DNA of 64,000 nucleotides from Brucella pseudogrignonensis (GTDB taxonomy: Bacteria; Pseudomonadota; Alphaproteobacteria; Rhizobiales; Rhizobiaceae): positions 2,259,105-2,323,104 of the forward strand of contig NZ_JAVLAT010000001.1 of NCBI RefSeq assembly GCF_032190615.1, in the 5' to 3' direction. Both the position numbers and the translations under genes were made by a program. Shown one piece after another: positions 27,466 to 38,137 of the stretch. The notes below the pieces were generated by a model. That model ran no database searches. It was not told the origin of the DNA and saw nothing but the letters and a program-made list of their open reading frames with translations. Every line of letters begins with the position of its first letter. Positions within the stretch are counted from its first letter, which is position 1.

Positions 27466-30400
27466 TTGACTGAGAAAGAGCACAAAATACGCTTTTCCAA
27501 GCGCGAGATGAAGAGAATCGTGCGCCTGGCGGCTGACGGAGATGATGGAGGCGTGTTCGTAATCGGGCGTCGTAAACGCTCATTTTTTTCGTTGTGCTCT
27601 CACGCTGTTCTGTCGCTATGTATCGCACTTGTTCTGATCGGCGGAGTTGGTTTTGTTATTTTGCGTGGTGGCGTGACCAGCAATATGCTCCGCGAAGAAG
27701 CTCAGAAAAATTTGACTCGTTTACTCGGTGATCGGGCATCTGCTTCAATTGGGAGTGCTGGATTTTCGCTAGATCAGAATAGCCTGGTGGCCTTAGAGGC
27801 CCGTGATGTGTCAATTTCTGATCCCGGGCAGCGCATCGAAATCCAGAATATTAAGTCGGTACGCTTGGGGCTTGCGCCGCTTCCGCTTTTGACCGGCAAT
27901 GTGCGGGTTGCGGAATTGGAAATTGATGGCGCGGCGTTTGATTTGCCTGAACAGGAAGGAGCAGGGTTTTGGAAGTCTCTGCCTTATGACAAGCGCGGTT
28001 TTGTAGATTTTGATGTGCTTTCGGATGATCTTTTTTCTGCGATGCGCCGAAATCTTGAACTGTTACATGACCAGAATACAAAGGCTCTGAGCCTGATGAA
28101 TACAACGGTGCGGTTTAAGGCTGGGGATGAGCAGCAGAGCATAGAAATCAGAAAGCTGCGACTGATTGAAGATGCAGGCCGCATCAAGCTGGATGGAACT
28201 GTTGTATGGAACGGCAAGATAATTGCTGTTGACGGGAACATCGATCGCAAGGGTGAAGATAACGAACTTGATTCATTCAAGGTCAATATCAGTAATATTC
28301 CTCTCGATCTGGGTTCGTCTGCAGCGGTCGCACCAATAATTGATGGCAATCGGGTTAATCCCGCCCATTTTGAACTCAAAGGTAATGCAAGTCTCACGCT
28401 CTCGGGAAAAACGGCTCATGCTGAAGAACCGGATACAATTGGCGCAGAGTTAGCCGTTGATGGCATCGACATGCAGCTTGGACGTGTTGAGGATGTGCGT
28501 GGATCGGCTGTGCTGAGGCTGGAGCATTCCGTTGGTAGTCAGAAGATTGAAGTGTTGCCGTCGCGTGTCCAGCTGGGTGGGTTGCAGGCTCAGTTCAATG
28601 GCGCTTTTGGACCAGATTTTCAGGCTCAGGATGCAGTTTCTGATCCTAGTTACCGCTTTGAAATACTGACAACTTCTGCGATCAGCATGCCAGCCGAATC
28701 GAGTGATCCACCACTTTCGTTTGGTGTGCGAATTGCTGGAAGTTTCCTATCAAAACAGCAGCGAATCCAGTTCTCAAATCTCGATGTTCAAACCGCAAGC
28801 GGCGAACTCTATGGCCAGGGCAGTATTGGTTTCGGGAGCGGTTCGCCGGAAATGATTTTCATGCTGCGCATTCCGGAAATGCCTGTCGCCGATGCAAAGC
28901 ATCTTTGGCCTATTGACGTTGCTGACGGCGCACGTGCCTGGGTATTGAAGAATCTTTTTGGTGGTCGCCTGACAGATAGCCGCATCGAAATTTCTTTGGC
29001 AGGTGGTCGCTTTAATGGGCCCGGGCTTCCTCCACCGCTGACGGACGAAGAAATAAAAGCTGATTTTAATGTCGAACAGACGCGTTTTGATGTTATTGGT
29101 GAATTGCCACCTGTTCGCGATGTCAACGGAACAGTGAGCGTTCGTGGTGCACGTACGACCATCAAGCTTGATAAGGGCGTTGCTTACACGCCTGATAACC
29201 GACAGGCAGATGTTTCTGAAGGTACGTTGTTTATTCCCTGGGGACCGCAGCGTCCGGTTATTGCAAATCTTGATCTACTGGTGTCGGGACAAGCAGCCGC
29301 TATTGCAGAAATCGCTGGGAAAAAGCCGATTGATGTTCTTAAAAACGTGCCTTTCCTGCCGCAGGATGTCACTGGCGACGTTAAATCGCGCGTTAAAGTC
29401 AGTTTTGCAGTGTCGAAAGATCCGCCACCCGGAACTCTCAAGTGGGAAGCTGATATCGGCTTTAAAAACCTCTCTATAGGCAAACCTGTTGGTGGATCAA
29501 AGGTTACTGATGCTGATGGAAATATAAAGGTTGATCAGACAGCTGCGATAATTACTGCTGATGCAAAGCTTGATGGTATTCCTGCCAAAATCACAATGAC
29601 CGAGCCTGTTGATCGTTCAGGGCCAGCAAAGCGCGACCAGCAAGTTCGACTCGAAATCGACGACAAGTCGCGTGATAAAGTGCTGCCGGGCTTAAAGGAC
29701 GTCTTCTCAGGGCCAATTTCGATTGATCTTGGAATGGAAGAAAATGGCAAACGACATGTGGTGGCGAACCTTGACAAAACTCAGGTTGACTTACCTTGGC
29801 TCGGTTGGCGTAAGGGCAGCGGTATAGCGTCCAAAGCAGAGTTCGATCTCGTTAAAAGCACTGGCAGTGATGGCAAGATCGACATTCGCAACCTCGTGCT
29901 GACTGGTGATGCATTTGGCGCAAAGGGTAGCTTCTCTATTGCCGGTGGCGACCTACAGTCGGCAGATTTAACTGATGTGCGGCTTAATCGTTCTGATAGG
30001 CTCTCCATAAAGGCCACTAAGGGAACGGGTGGATACCGCGTGAATGTCAGCGGTTCTAAGTTTGATGCACGATCGCTGATCAAGCAATTTTCTGATGTAG
30101 GTAAGAAAACTGGTGGCTCCAAAGGCAACACTACACGCGTTGTTGTAAGCGCGCAGATTGATCAGGTTACAGGGTTTAATGATGAGACCCTGCGCAATGT
30201 TGCCGTTTCTTATGAAAGTGCTGGAAGCAAAATCTCTGGTGTGTCCGTAAACGCCCAGACGTCTTCTGGGGAGTCATTTGTCGCCACTAATAATGATCAG
30301 GGCGATGCGCGTTCTGTGTCTTTGCAGTCCAATGATGCTGGCGCGATCCTTCGTTTCTTTGATTTCTACGATAAGATGCGGGGCGGAAAAATTACAGTTG

Positions 30401-30903
30401 GCTTGGCGGGCCAGGGCAATGGTCCGTTGAGCGGTCAGATTGATGCCAGAAACTTTTCGATCATCAACGAGCCTCGCCTTGCAAAAATTGTTTCTTCTTC
30501 GCCATCAACAGGTGGCACAAGCCTCAATCAGGCCGTTAAACGTGATATCGACGTATCCCGAGTTGATGTGGAGCGCGGCTTCTCTTTGATAGAAAAAGGC
30601 ACAGGATATTTGAAGCTTTCGAAGGGCGTTCTTCGATCGCCAACCGTTGGGGCAACGTTTCAGGGCACTCTTTATGATCCGCAGGGAAATATGTCGATGA
30701 CCGGCACATTCATGCCTGCTTATGGCGTGAACCGGATCTTCGGTGAAGTACCGATCTTTGGCGCGCTTTTGGGCAACGGACGTGATCGCGGTCTTTTGGG
30801 TATAACGTTCAAGCTTGAAGGTACCGCTAAAGCGCCACAAGTAATTGTCAACCCGATTTCAATTATTGCTCCCGGTATTTTTCGTTCGATCTTTGAGTTT
30901 TGA
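27466..30903 (+). CDS. Large AsmA-like/DUF3971 envelope protein (YhdP-type)
   Basis: This 1145-residue protein has a basic cytoplasmic N-terminus, one transmembrane helix (about residues 46-68) and a long periplasmic part rich in beta strands. The pattern matches DUF3971 plus a C-terminal AsmA-like domain. The final part (GNMSMTGTFMPAYGVNRIFG, followed by FGALLGNGRDRGLLGITFKL) is the characteristic C-terminal block. E. coli YhdP, TamB and other AsmA-like proteins bridge the envelope and carry phospholipids to the outer membrane; a similar role is inferred here. TTG 27466 is used as start; ATG 27508 is an alternative that would shorten the N-terminus by 14 residues. It ends at a strong terminator facing tyrS. 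Confidence 0.85.
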   Translation: MTEKEHKIRFSKREMKRIVRLAADGDDGGVFVIGRRKRSFFSLCSHAVLSLCIALVLIGGVGFVILRGGVTSNMLREEAQKNLTRLLGDRASASIGSAGFSLDQNSLVALEARDVSISDPGQRIEIQNIKSVRLGLAPLPLLTGNVRVAELEIDGAAFDLPEQEGAGFWKSLPYDKRGFVDFDVLSDDLFSAMRRNLELLHDQNTKALSLMNTTVRFKAGDEQQSIEIRKLRLIEDAGRIKLDGTVVWNGKIIAVDGNIDRKGEDNELDSFKVNISNIPLDLGSSAAVAPIIDGNRVNPAHFELKGNASLTLSGKTAHAEEPDTIGAELAVDGIDMQLGRVEDVRGSAVLRLEHSVGSQKIEVLPSRVQLGGLQAQFNGAFGPDFQAQDAVSDPSYRFEILTTSAISMPAESSDPPLSFGVRIAGSFLSKQQRIQFSNLDVQTASGELYGQGSIGFGSGSPEMIFMLRIPEMPVADAKHLWPIDVADGARAWVLKNLFGGRLTDSRIEISLAGGRFNGPGLPPPLTDEEIKADFNVEQTRFDVIGELPPVRDVNGTVSVRGARTTIKLDKGVAYTPDNRQADVSEGTLFIPWGPQRPVIANLDLLVSGQAAAIAEIAGKKPIDVLKNVPFLPQDVTGDVKSRVKVSFAVSKDPPPGTLKWEADIGFKNLSIGKPVGGSKVTDADGNIKVDQTAAIITADAKLDGIPAKITMTEPVDRSGPAKRDQQVRLEIDDKSRDKVLPGLKDVFSGPISIDLGMEENGKRHVVANLDKTQVDLPWLGWRKGSGIASKAEFDLVKSTGSDGKIDIRNLVLTGDAFGAKGSFSIAGGDLQSADLTDVRLNRSDRLSIKATKGTGGYRVNVSGSKFDARSLIKQFSDVGKKTGGSKGNTTRVVVSAQIDQVTGFNDETLRNVAVSYESAGSKISGVSVNAQTSSGESFVATNNDQGDARSVSLQSNDAGAILRFFDFYDKMRGGKITVGLAGQGNGPLSGQIDARNFSIINEPRLAKIVSSSPSTGGTSLNQAVKRDIDVSRVDVERGFSLIEKGTGYLKLSKGVLRSPTVGATFQGTLYDPQGNMSMTGTFMPAYGVNRIFGEVPIFGALLGNGRDRGLLGITFKLEGTAKAPQVIVNPISIIAPGIFRSIFEF

Positions 30904-30911
30904 TGGATAAC

Positions 30912-30940
30912 AAAAAAGCCCGGCTCAGCCGGGCTTTTTT
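30912..30940. terminator. Bidirectional intrinsic terminator
   Basis: A perfect 13-bp stem (30912-30924 with 30928-30940), with A6 and T6 outer arms, lies between the AsmA-like gene and the 3' end of tyrS. Confidence 0.92.
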
Positions 30941-30958
30941 TACGTGAATTTTATCCAA

Positions 30959-32212
30959 TTAAGCAGGACGGATCAGCACGTGACGCTTCTTGCCAAGCGA
31001 AACTTTGATAACGCCTTGATCGTTAAGTGCTGATGCATTGATCGACAAACGAGGGTCGGTCACAACTTCATCATTAATGCGAACTGCGCCGCCTTCAATG
31101 TGACGACGTGCTTCGCCATTGGTGGCGCAAAGTTCAGCAAGCACCATCAATGCAAGCACACCGATGCCATCATTGAGTGTCGCTTTGTGCACGCCAACGG
31201 TCGGAAGATTTTCAGAAAGTTCACCGTCCTCAAACGTTTTGCGAGCGGTATCAGCGGCTTCTTCGGCTGTATCGCGACCATGTAGAATTGCGGTAATCTC
31301 GGTGGCGAGGATTTTCTTCGCCTCGTTGATTTCAGAGCCACCGAGAGCTGCCAGCTTAGCGATCTCATCCAGTGGCAGCGTTGTGTAGAGCTTCAGGAAG
31401 CGTTCGACGTCTGCATCTTCTGTATTGCGCCAATACTGCCAGAAGTCATAGGCACTGAGCATATCTGCGTTTAGCCAGATCGCACCGCCCAGCGACTTGC
31501 CCATCTTCTGGCCAGAAGCTGTGGTCAGCAATGGCGAGGTGAGGGCGTAGAGCTGTGGCGTACCCATACGGTGACCGAGATCGATACCGTTGATGATATT
31601 GCCCCACTGATCGGAGCCGCCCATCTGAAGGCGTACGCCATAACGTTTGTTAAGCTCAACGAAGTCATAGGCCTGAAGAATCATGTAGTTAAATTCGAGG
31701 AACGAAAGCGACTGTTCACGATCCAGGCGTGTTTTGACAGAATCAAACGACAACATGCGGTTAACCGAGAAATGACGGCCAACATCGCGCAGGAATTCGA
31801 GATAATTGATATCGCGCAGCCAGTCAGCATTGTTGACCATCAGCGCGTCTTTCGGACCGTTGCCGAAAGTCAGGTAGTTTGCGAAGACGCGTTTGATACC
31901 GGCGATATTATCGGCAATGGTATCTTCGGTCATAAGCTTGCGTGCTTCATCCTTGAAGGATGGATCGCCAACCATGCCTGTGCCGCCACCCATAAGGGCT
32001 ACAGCGCGATGGCCTGTATGTTGCAGCCAATGCAGCATCATGATCTGAATCAGGCCGCCTGCATGCAGGCTTGGCGCTGTCGGATCAAAGCCGATATAGG
32101 CTGTCACGGTTTCCTTAACCAACAATTCGTCGAGGCCGCTTTCATCAGACATCTGATGAATAAAGCCGCGCTCGGAAAGCGTGCGAAGAAAATCGGATTT
32201 AAAACCGGACAT
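30959..32212 (-). CDS. tyrS: Tyrosyl-tRNA synthetase
   Basis: This class I synthetase charges tRNA-Tyr. Family blocks include [16 protein letters not shown] (the HIGH-like motif, here HAGG), [12 protein letters not shown], the tyrosine-binding [30 protein letters not shown], and the KMSKS-like loop [15 protein letters not shown]-terminal S4 RNA-binding domain follows (about residues 350-410, [14 protein letters not shown]). At 417 residues it is the usual bacterial length. An AGGAAAAGGG ribosome site precedes ATG 32212. It is divergent from anmK. Confidence 0.97.
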   Translation of the reverse strand: MSGFKSDFLRTLSERGFIHQMSDESGLDELLVKETVTAYIGFDPTAPSLHAGGLIQIMMLHWLQHTGHRAVALMGGGTGMVGDPSFKDEARKLMTEDTIADNIAGIKRVFANYLTFGNGPKDALMVNNADWLRDINYLEFLRDVGRHFSVNRMLSFDSVKTRLDREQSLSFLEFNYMILQAYDFVELNKRYGVRLQMGGSDQWGNIINGIDLGHRMGTPQLYALTSPLLTTASGQKMGKSLGGAIWLNADMLSAYDFWQYWRNTEDADVERFLKLYTTLPLDEIAKLAALGGSEINEAKKILATEITAILHGRDTAEEAADTARKTFEDGELSENLPTVGVHKATLNDGIGVLALMVLAELCATNGEARRHIEGGAVRINDEVVTDPRLSINASALNDQGVIKVSLGKKRHVLIRPA

Positions 32213-32326
32213 GCCCTTTTCCTGACTGATTAGGCGAGAATGAAATTAACAGTAATCAAGTGCTTACTGCCTTATGATATTTTGCCTTTAGCATTATTCA
32301 TGCAAAAATAACAAGGAAAGTCCGAT

Positions 32327-33454
32327 ATGGCCGATTTGAAACGCGCAATTGGGTTGATGAGCGGCACGTCGATGGATGGTATCGATATCGCGCTTGTCAC
32401 CACCGATGGCGAGAGTTTGGTCGAACGCGGACCATCTAGTGCAGTTTCTTATTCTGATGGATTTCGCGCACGGTTGAAGGCAGCTCTTATTGATGCGCTT
32501 AGTATCAGTGATCGCAGTGAGCGTCCTGGCGTTCTCAGACAACTTGAACATGATCAAACCCTTCTTCATGCGATTGCCGTTCAGGATTTTCTCTATGAGA
32601 ATTCATTGGACCCGAAAGATATTGATGTGATCGGGTTCCATGGTCAGACCGTACTGCATCGCCCGCGCGAGGCGCTCACCGTTCAGATCGGCGATGGAGC
32701 ATTGCTTGCCGCAGAAACCGGCATTCCTGTTGTTTATGACATGCGCGCAGAGGATATGCGGAATAGTGGTGAGGGTGCCCCGTTGATCCCGGCCTATCAT
32801 GCGGCTCTCGCTGCCAACTTGCCTTCAGGTCTTGAAGGGCCGGTCGTCTTCGTCAATATCGGCGGCATATCCAACCTCACTTATGTCGACGAAGCAGGCA
32901 GGCTGATGGCCTATGATAGCGGGCCGGGCAACATGCTGATTGATCAATGGATGGAACTGCATGAGCGGGGCAGCTATGACCCGGGCGGTATCACAGCAAT
33001 GAGCGGTGTCGTTGATGATGCTCTGGCCGCTCGTTATCTCGATCACGCGTTTTTCAAAGGGAATCATCGCCGATCGCTGGATCGTGGCGATTTTATCGTT
33101 CCGGCAAAAGATACTGTGGATTTAGCTACAGGTGCACGCACACTCGCATATGTGAGTGCAGCCTCCATTCTGCGTTCTGCATCGCATTTGCCGTCACAGC
33201 CCCGTACTTATGTGGTGAGCGGCGGCGGACGTAAGAATGCGGCCATTATGTCTGAGCTGAGTGCGTTGACTGAACACGAAGGCGCTCGTGTCGTTGACGC
33301 CGACAATGTTGGTATCGATGGCGATGCAATGGAAGCGGAAGCATGGGCCTATCTGGCTGTGCGATCCATGCGTGGGCTTCCACTGACATATCCAACCACA
33401 ACGGGTTGCGATAAGCCTGTGTCGGGCGGGGTTCTGGTTCTTCCGCCACAATAA
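32327..33454 (+). CDS. anmK: Anhydro-N-acetylmuramic acid kinase
   Basis: AnmK phosphorylates and opens 1,6-anhydro-MurNAc released by lytic transglycosylases, feeding it back as MurNAc-6-phosphate. The N-terminal phosphate-binding block [15 protein letters not shown] (about residues 8-22) and [35 protein letters not shown] and VVSGGGRKN are all in order. Length 375 residues is typical. Ribosome site AGGAAAG lies before ATG 32327. It belongs functionally with the cell-wall genes in this window (amidase and PBP1A). It is divergent from tyrS. Confidence 0.96.
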   Translation: MADLKRAIGLMSGTSMDGIDIALVTTDGESLVERGPSSAVSYSDGFRARLKAALIDALSISDRSERPGVLRQLEHDQTLLHAIAVQDFLYENSLDPKDIDVIGFHGQTVLHRPREALTVQIGDGALLAAETGIPVVYDMRAEDMRNSGEGAPLIPAYHAALAANLPSGLEGPVVFVNIGGISNLTYVDEAGRLMAYDSGPGNMLIDQWMELHERGSYDPGGITAMSGVVDDALAARYLDHAFFKGNHRRSLDRGDFIVPAKDTVDLATGARTLAYVSAASILRSASHLPSQPRTYVVSGGGRKNAAIMSELSALTEHEGARVVDADNVGIDGDAMEAEAWAYLAVRSMRGLPLTYPTTTGCDKPVSGGVLVLPPQ

Positions 33455-33483
33455 AAGCCCGGCGATCAAACACACCGGGCTTT
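33454..33483. terminator. Bidirectional intrinsic terminator
   Basis: A 9-bp stem (33454-33462 with 33475-33483) overlaps the last base of the anmK stop and faces the convergent hydrolase gene. Confidence 0.8.
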
Positions 33484-33506
33484 CATCAAGTCAAACTATA
33501 AAGCGT

Positions 33507-34181
33507 TTAACGCAGACGCTTCTGGCGGACTTCAACCAGTTCGCCAGCAAGGCGACGATCCAGATATTCCGAGCACTCATCGATCAGAAGATCACCCTGT
33601 CCGGTGAAGAAGTGGTTCGCACCCGGCATTGTGTTCTGGGTGATCGTGATCCCCTTCTGTGTCTTAAGCTTGTCGACAAGCACCTGCACGTCCTTTGGAG
33701 GTGCAACCTTGTCCTGATCACCGTGAATGATCAGACCCGATGAAGGGCAAGGTGCGAGGAACGCGAAGTCATAGGTGTTTGGCTGCGGAGCGACTGAGAT
33801 GAAGCCCTCGATTTCCGGGCGGCGCATCAGAAGCTGCATACCGATCCATGAACCAAACGAATAACCGGCAACCCAGCAATTCTTGGAATCTGGATGCAAA
33901 GCCTGAACCCAGTCAAGGGCGCTTGCCGCATCTGACAGTTCGCCAGCGCCGTGGTCGAACTCGCCCTGACTGCGGCCAATGCCACGGAAATTGAAGCGAA
34001 GCGTCGTAAAACCGCGCTGTTGAAACATGTAGAACAGATCATAAACGATCTTGTTGTTCATGGTTCCACCGAACTGCGGGTGCGGATGCAGGATAAGCGC
34101 TATTGGTGCGTTCTTTTCGCGTGAAGGCTGATAACGGCCTTCAAGGCGTCCGGCTGGGCCGTTGAAAATGACTTCTGGCAT
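33507..34181 (-). CDS. Alpha/beta hydrolase
   Basis: The 224-residue protein has the small bacterial hydrolase fold. The oxyanion-like start is ALILHPHPQFGGTMNN, the strand-turn is FNFRGIGRSQGEFDHG, and the nucleophile elbow is GYSFGS (about residues 107-112). The acid region is IHGDQDKVAPP and the catalytic histidine lies in GANHFF. All three triad members can be placed. ATG 34181 is chosen over the frame's upstream ATG because GGAG stands six bases before it. Related proteins are annotated as CocE/NonD-type or dienelactone-like hydrolases; the substrate is unknown. Confidence 0.88.
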   Translation of the reverse strand: MPEVIFNGPAGRLEGRYQPSREKNAPIALILHPHPQFGGTMNNKIVYDLFYMFQQRGFTTLRFNFRGIGRSQGEFDHGAGELSDAASALDWVQALHPDSKNCWVAGYSFGSWIGMQLLMRRPEIEGFISVAPQPNTYDFAFLAPCPSSGLIIHGDQDKVAPPKDVQVLVDKLKTQKGITITQNTMPGANHFFTGQGDLLIDECSEYLDRRLAGELVEVRQKRLR

Positions 34182-34384
34182 GTGTACTCCGCTAGTGATC
34201 GGAAGATCGGCTCTCAAGTGGCGAACTTGACGTGGCAGTGCGCCGCTTCTAGAACCAATTTGAAATTTCGTTAGACTGGACCATAGTTCAGTACCTGATG
34301 TGGCTTAATAGGCTTTTCCTGACTGAAAATTCAAGAAAATTGCGCTTATCGCCACGTAAAGGCTTCGCTTAGGAGATAGTATCG

Positions 34385-35551
34385 GTGATCGGAACCGGCA
34401 AGAGGCTCTATCTGGACTATAATGCCAGTGCGCCATTGCTTGATGAAGCACGCAATGCGGTCATCGATGCATTAGGCATTACCGGCAACCCGTCATCAGT
34501 GCATCGTGAAGGACGAGCCGCACGTGCATTGGTCGAATCGGCGCGGCGCAGTGTGGCAGCGCTTGTAAATGCTAAGTCGGACCATGTATTTTTCACATCG
34601 GGCGCGACTGAAGCCGGATCCACACTCCTGACACCAGTTTATATGATGGGCCGCTCCCCCGTGCGTCTGTCACATCTTTATATCAGCGCTACCGAGCATC
34701 CTTGCATGCTGGCCGGTGGGCAGTTCTTGCCAGAAAACATCTCCGTTATTCCCGTTGATGAAAACGGTATCCTGCGTCTTGAAGCTTTAGAACAGGCCTT
34801 AAAAGCTCACGACAAAAGCGCAGGCTTGCCGCTCGTTGCCGTTCAGGCAGCAAACAATGAAACTGGCGTGATCCAGCCAATCCGCGATATTGCAGCAATT
34901 GTCAAAGCGTCAGGCGGTATATTCGTCGTTGACGCTGTGCAGGCAGCAGGACGTATTAAATTAGATATTACAGATAATTGCGGTGATTACTTAATAATCT
35001 CATCACACAAGATTGGTGGGCCGAAGGGTGTGGGTGCGGTTATCGCAATTTCTGATCTGATGATGCCAAAAGCACTGGTGCGCGGTGGCGGTCAGGAAAA
35101 GGGTCATCGGGCTGGCACCGAGGCGCTGCCACTTATTGCGGGCTTTGGGAGAGCAGCTGACGTTGCGGCGGAACGACTGAACGGCGATGGCTGGTCTTCG
35201 CAATTGCGTGACAGACTGGAAGCCGGGCTTATGGAAATAACACCCGATGCCACAATCCATGGCAAAGAAGTTGATCGTCTGCCAAACACGACGTTTTTCT
35301 CGCTCGACGGGCAAAAGGCTGAGACCGTCCAGATCGCATTTGATCTTGGCGGCATAGCTTTGTCGGCGGGCTCAGCGTGTTCGTCGGGCAAGGTGGGGCC
35401 GAGCCACGTGCTGGCCGCTATGGGGCATGAAGATGGTCCCGGCGCGATCCGCGTGTCACTTGAGCCAGAAGCCTCGGCAGAATCTGTTGATCAGTTCCTG
35501 GACGTTTTGCGCAAAATCGTCGCCCGTCACGAGCGTTCCAGACCCAGTTAA
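34385..35551 (+). CDS. Cysteine desulfurase (NifS/IscS-like), first gene of the suf cluster
   Basis: This class V aminotransferase-fold enzyme takes sulfur from cysteine as persulfide. The PLP lysine is in IISSHKIGGPKGVG (near residue 206) and the catalytic cysteine in SAGSACSSGKVGPSH (near 328). N-terminal LYLDYNASAPLLDEA is typical. Start is GTG 34385 with AGGAG nine bases upstream. It lies about 190 bases before sufB in the same direction, an arrangement general in Rhizobiales. It is distinct from the SufS-type desulfurase at the other end of the cluster. A short palindrome TGAAAATTCA at 34324-34333 upstream is a possible operator, weakly supported. Confidence 0.92.
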   Translation: MIGTGKRLYLDYNASAPLLDEARNAVIDALGITGNPSSVHREGRAARALVESARRSVAALVNAKSDHVFFTSGATEAGSTLLTPVYMMGRSPVRLSHLYISATEHPCMLAGGQFLPENISVIPVDENGILRLEALEQALKAHDKSAGLPLVAVQAANNETGVIQPIRDIAAIVKASGGIFVVDAVQAAGRIKLDITDNCGDYLIISSHKIGGPKGVGAVIAISDLMMPKALVRGGGQEKGHRAGTEALPLIAGFGRAADVAAERLNGDGWSSQLRDRLEAGLMEITPDATIHGKEVDRLPNTTFFSLDGQKAETVQIAFDLGGIALSAGSACSSGKVGPSHVLAAMGHEDGPGAIRVSLEPEASAESVDQFLDVLRKIVARHERSRPS

Positions 35552-35742
35552 AAGCAGAATCAGGCGTAAGCTGTAAATTATTCTTGAATTTTACTGGCAA
35601 ATTTAAAGCTGGGCTTGAAATTGAGTTTAGAAAGGTTTTAAAGAAGCGTCACGCACACTATATTGTGGCGACGATAACGGCTATCATCGCCCTGACGTTT
35701 GCAACTGTCGAACCTTGAATTCGACGAGGATGGAGAACGCCA

Positions 35743-37266
35743 ATGCCTGCAGTGCAGGAGACCATTGATCAGGTTCGCGGCTTGGACGTGGACCAGTATA
35801 AGTACGGATTTGAGACAACTATCGAATCCGAGAAGGCCCCGAAGGGTCTGAACGAAGACATCATTCGCTTCATTTCTGCTAAAAAAGACGAGCCGGAATG
35901 GATGCTGGAGTGGCGTTTGAAAGCCTATGAACGCTGGCTTACCATGGAAGAGCCAACGTGGGCGCGCGTCGAATATCCAAAGATCGACTTTCAGGATCTT
36001 TATTATTATGCAGCCCCGAAGAATCAGACCGGTCCGAAGTCGCTGGATGAAGTCGATCCGGAGCTACTTCGCACCTATGAAAAGCTCGGTATTCCGCTGC
36101 GCGAACAGGAAATCCTTGCTGGCGTGCGCAAGCAGGGCGATCCAAGCGAAATCGACGGCAATCCATCGGACAATGTCTATGCATCTGGCCGCGTGGCTGT
36201 TGATGCCGTTTTCGACAGTGTTTCGGTTGTCACGACCTTCAAGGCAGAGCTCGCCAAAGCTGGCGTGATCTTCTGCTCGATCTCGGAAGCCATTCGCGAG
36301 CATCCTGAACTGGTTCAGAAGTATCTCGCTTCGGTTGTTCCTGTTTCGGACAATTATTACGCGACACTGAATTCTGCTGTCTTCACCGATGGTTCGTTTG
36401 TCTATGTGCCAAAGGGCGTTCGCTGCCCGATGGAGCTTTCGACCTATTTCCGTATCAACGAAAAGAATACGGGTCAGTTTGAACGCACGCTGATCATCGC
36501 GGAAGAGGGCGCTTACGTCTCCTATCTCGAAGGCTGCACTGCACCACAGCGTGATGAAAATCAGCTCCATGCAGCTGTTGTTGAACTGGTTGCGCTTGAA
36601 AATGCTGAGATCAAGTACTCGACTGTTCAGAACTGGTATCCGGGTGACAGCAACGGCAAGGGCGGCATCTACAATTTCGTGACCAAGCGTGGCGATTGCC
36701 GTGGCGATAATTCCAAGATTTCATGGACGCAGGTTGAAACCGGCTCTGCGGTAACATGGAAATATCCGTCCTGCATTCTGCGTGGCGACAATTCGCGTGG
36801 TGAGTTCTACTCGATTGCCGTTTCCAACGGTTATCAGCAGATCGACAGTGGCACCAAGATGATTCACCTTGGCAAGAACACGTCGAGCCGCATCATCTCC
36901 AAGGGTATTTCGGCAGGCAACTCCAACAATACCTATCGCGGACAGGTTTCTGCGCATCGCAAGGCCGAGAATGCCCGTAACTTCACCCAGTGCGACTCGC
37001 TGCTGATCGGCAATGATTGCGGCGCGCATACTGTACCCTACATCGAGGCGAAAAACGCCACGGCACAGTTTGAGCACGAGGCAACCACCTCCAAGATTTC
37101 CGAAGATCAGCTGTTCTACGTTATGCAGCGCGGTATCCCGGAAGAGGAGGCTATCGCCCTCATCGTCAATGGTTTTGTGAAGGAAGTCATTCAGGAACTG
37201 CCAATGGAATTTGCTGTCGAAGCACAGAAGCTTATTGGCATTTCGCTTGAAGGCAGCGTCGGTTAA
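35743..37266 (+). CDS. sufB: Fe-S scaffold protein SufB
   Basis: SufB is the core of the SufBCD scaffold on which clusters form before transfer to apoproteins. The protein is 507 residues, with the beta-helix region showing [34 protein letters not shown]-like repeats and [20 protein letters not shown]. The late block [20 protein letters not shown] contains the conserved cluster-region residues. ATG 35743 has a GGAG site. The 190-base gap upstream holds no gene. sufC follows after about 105 bases. Confidence 0.97.
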   Translation: MPAVQETIDQVRGLDVDQYKYGFETTIESEKAPKGLNEDIIRFISAKKDEPEWMLEWRLKAYERWLTMEEPTWARVEYPKIDFQDLYYYAAPKNQTGPKSLDEVDPELLRTYEKLGIPLREQEILAGVRKQGDPSEIDGNPSDNVYASGRVAVDAVFDSVSVVTTFKAELAKAGVIFCSISEAIREHPELVQKYLASVVPVSDNYYATLNSAVFTDGSFVYVPKGVRCPMELSTYFRINEKNTGQFERTLIIAEEGAYVSYLEGCTAPQRDENQLHAAVVELVALENAEIKYSTVQNWYPGDSNGKGGIYNFVTKRGDCRGDNSKISWTQVETGSAVTWKYPSCILRGDNSRGEFYSIAVSNGYQQIDSGTKMIHLGKNTSSRIISKGISAGNSNNTYRGQVSAHRKAENARNFTQCDSLLIGNDCGAHTVPYIEAKNATAQFEHEATTSKISEDQLFYVMQRGIPEEEAIALIVNGFVKEVIQELPMEFAVEAQKLIGISLEGSVG

Positions 37267-37371
37267 TCCGACGCGCTTTACTGCCTTACCGCATCCGATT
37301 TTCTGGCCAGCCCTTTAACTGGCATAAGCAGTCCCTCGCTGAGGCTGCGCTGAGAGACAAGGTTTATACCC

Positions 37372-38127
37372 ATGCTTGAGATCATCAACCTTCATGCAAA
37401 GATCGCTGACACGGATACAGAAATCATCCGTGGTCTGAACCTCACTGTAAACAAGGGCGAAGTTGCCGCTATTATGGGCCCGAATGGCTCTGGCAAATCG
37501 ACATTGTCCTATATCCTTGCAGGCCGCGACGATTACGACGTGACTGAAGGCGACATTCTTTACAACGGCGAGTCGATTCTCGAACTCGATCCTGCTGAAC
37601 GCGCTGCCAAGGGCATCTTCCTTGCGTTCCAGTATCCGATGGAAATCCCAGGCGTTGCCACGATGGAGTTCCTGAAAGTTGCGATGAACAGCCAGCGCAA
37701 AGCGCGCGGCGAAGCAGAACTGAAGATTCCTGAATTCATCAAGCGCGTGAAGGATGCTGCTGGCGGCCTGAACATCGATATGAACATGCTCAAGCGTCCG
37801 CTGAATGTGGGCTTCTCGGGCGGCGAAAAGAAGCGTGCTGAAATTCTTCAGATGCAACTGCTGGAGCCAAGCCTTTGCGTTCTCGACGAAACCGATTCCG
37901 GCCTCGACATCGATGCGCTGAAGATCGTTTCGGATGGCGTGAATGCGCTGCGTTCGCCAGACCGCGCCGTAATCGTGATTACTCACTATCAGCGTTTGCT
38001 TGATTATATCGTTCCAGACAGCGTGCATGTTCTTTACAAGGGACAGGTCATCAAGTCGGGCGATAAGACACTCGCAAATCACCTTGAAGAAAACGGCTAT
38101 GCTGACATTATCGGCGAAGTAGCCTGA
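37372..38127 (+). CDS. sufC: Fe-S assembly ATPase SufC
   Basis: SufC is the ABC-type ATPase that drives conformational change in SufBCD. It has Walker A GPNGSGKST (about residues 36-44), the Q-loop FLAFQYPMEIPGV, signature SGGEKKRAEILQM, Walker B CVLDETDSGLDID and switch histidine VITHYQRLLDYI. These match SufC specifically rather than transport ATPases. It is soluble and 251 residues long. The gap to sufD is only ten bases, with the sufD ribosome site inside it. Confidence 0.97.
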   Translation: MLEIINLHAKIADTDTEIIRGLNLTVNKGEVAAIMGPNGSGKSTLSYILAGRDDYDVTEGDILYNGESILELDPAERAAKGIFLAFQYPMEIPGVATMEFLKVAMNSQRKARGEAELKIPEFIKRVKDAAGGLNIDMNMLKRPLNVGFSGGEKKRAEILQMQLLEPSLCVLDETDSGLDIDALKIVSDGVNALRSPDRAVIVITHYQRLLDYIVPDSVHVLYKGQVIKSGDKTLANHLEENGYADIIGEVA

Positions 38128-38137
38128 GGAGCGGATT